Below, piece after piece: positions 63,761 through 64,000 of a DNA stretch of 64,000 nt. How positions within the stretch are numbered: position 1 is the first letter of the stretch; every line of letters starts with the position of its first letter. Under the pieces are notes generated by a model. The model saw only the letters and a list, made by a program, of their open reading frames with translations. It ran no database searches and was not told where the DNA came from. This DNA is from Aquimarina longa SW024. GTDB lineage: Bacteria; Bacteroidota; Bacteroidia; Flavobacteriales; Flavobacteriaceae. The position numbers were made by a program, and so were the translations under genes. Location of the stretch: assembly GCF_001401755.1 (NCBI RefSeq), contig NZ_KQ474099.1, forward strand, positions 491,692-555,691, read 5' to 3'.

Positions 63761-64000
63761 TTATCCAAGTTCTGCATTAAAATACTGACATACTTTGTCC
63801 CATACTTTGCATCCTATTCTATTTCCTAGTTTACGCCCTTCTAGATCACCATTTTTAAAATGGATTCCTCCGTATAATCTAGAAATCCCTGCTTCATTAG
63901 CGCAATGTTTTATTGTAGGCCATTCTATAGTTACCTCTTCTGCGGGAGTGCATCCTGGTTCTATTTTAGAACCTCCTTTAGGAATTGTTACTGATTCTCC
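63761..64000 (-). CDS. vanadium-dependent haloperoxidase-like protein, C-terminal end only
   Basis: The last 79 residues of a minus-strand gene that continues beyond the window. The segment EWPTIKHCANEAGISRL followed by YGGIHFKNGDLEGRKLG is the hallmark C-terminus of PAP2-like vanadium haloperoxidases, including the His (in GIHF) that coordinates vanadate. Activity on halides or phosphates cannot be told from this part. Confidence 0.7.
   Translation of the reverse strand, partial: GESVTIPKGGSKIEPGCTPAEEVTIEWPTIKHCANEAGISRLYGGIHFKNGDLEGRKLGNRIGCKVWDKVCQYFNAELG

Overview
The window is AT-rich and looks like a marine member of the Flavobacteriaceae (Bacteroidota; Aquimarina- or Kordia-like, which is my inference). 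Supporting signs are type IX secretion (T9SS) sorting tails on several proteins, promoters of the Bacteroidota form (TTG, about 20 nt, TAnnTTTG), a Bacteroidota-type TssD/Hcp, SdhC/A/B of the epsilon/Bacteroidota kind, DUF1800/DUF1501 pairs, and precursor peptides of the Bacteroidota 'KLS..E...(V/I).GG' class. No rRNA, tRNA, intact insertion sequence or CRISPR array was seen.

Region by region. 1-5.9 kb: a RiPP (lanthipeptide-like) cluster with at least three tandem, nearly identical 45-aa double-glycine precursors, each followed by its own hairpin, then a LanC-like protein that lacks the usual zinc cysteines, a C39-peptidase ABC exporter, an HlyD-type adaptor and a second, unrelated GG-leader peptide. 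6-24 kb: mostly housekeeping genes: recX, bioB with a secreted hydrolase and a ketoacyl synthase, a Coa1-type protein, yraN, an LD-carboxypeptidase, DUF1800/DUF1501, metG, a deacetylase-family protein, a CBS protein and an M28 peptidase with a membrane domain. 24.5-28 kb: a lipoprotein of the thiol-activated cytolysin family, a duplicated and decayed tail behind it, a membrane-anchored AraC regulator and a small inverted-repeat element. 28.3-43.4 kb: an LRR lipoprotein, sdhCAB, an aminotransferase, dinB, a CYTH protein, a secreted trypsin-like protease, pbpC, and a 5'-nucleotidase split into two genes in swapped order. 43.6-46.2 kb: a type VI secretion tube protein with a frameshifted effector, a lipoprotein that is probably its immunity protein, and three recombination remnants. 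46.5-54.3 kb: a very large alpha-2-macroglobulin, then a TIR-domain protein with a lipoprotein asparaginase. 54.6-57.5 kb: a secreted FG-GAP protein with a recent internal duplication. 57.7-63.4 kb: an AAA ATPase, a DUF4157 (eCIS-associated) protein with a lysozyme-like tail, neighbouring lipoproteins (one broken), and a ParA ATPase. The right end holds the 3' end of a vanadium-haloperoxidase-like gene.

The strongest candidates for undescribed biology are: (a) the precursor array with a zinc-less LanC-like partner; (b) the TssD-linked polymorphic toxin locus, with a visible recombination junction at a CATCG microhomology; (c) the DUF4157-lysozyme protein with adjoining lipoproteins; and (d) the tight TIR/asparaginase gene pair. 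Functions are assigned from motifs visible in the translations; no database search was possible.
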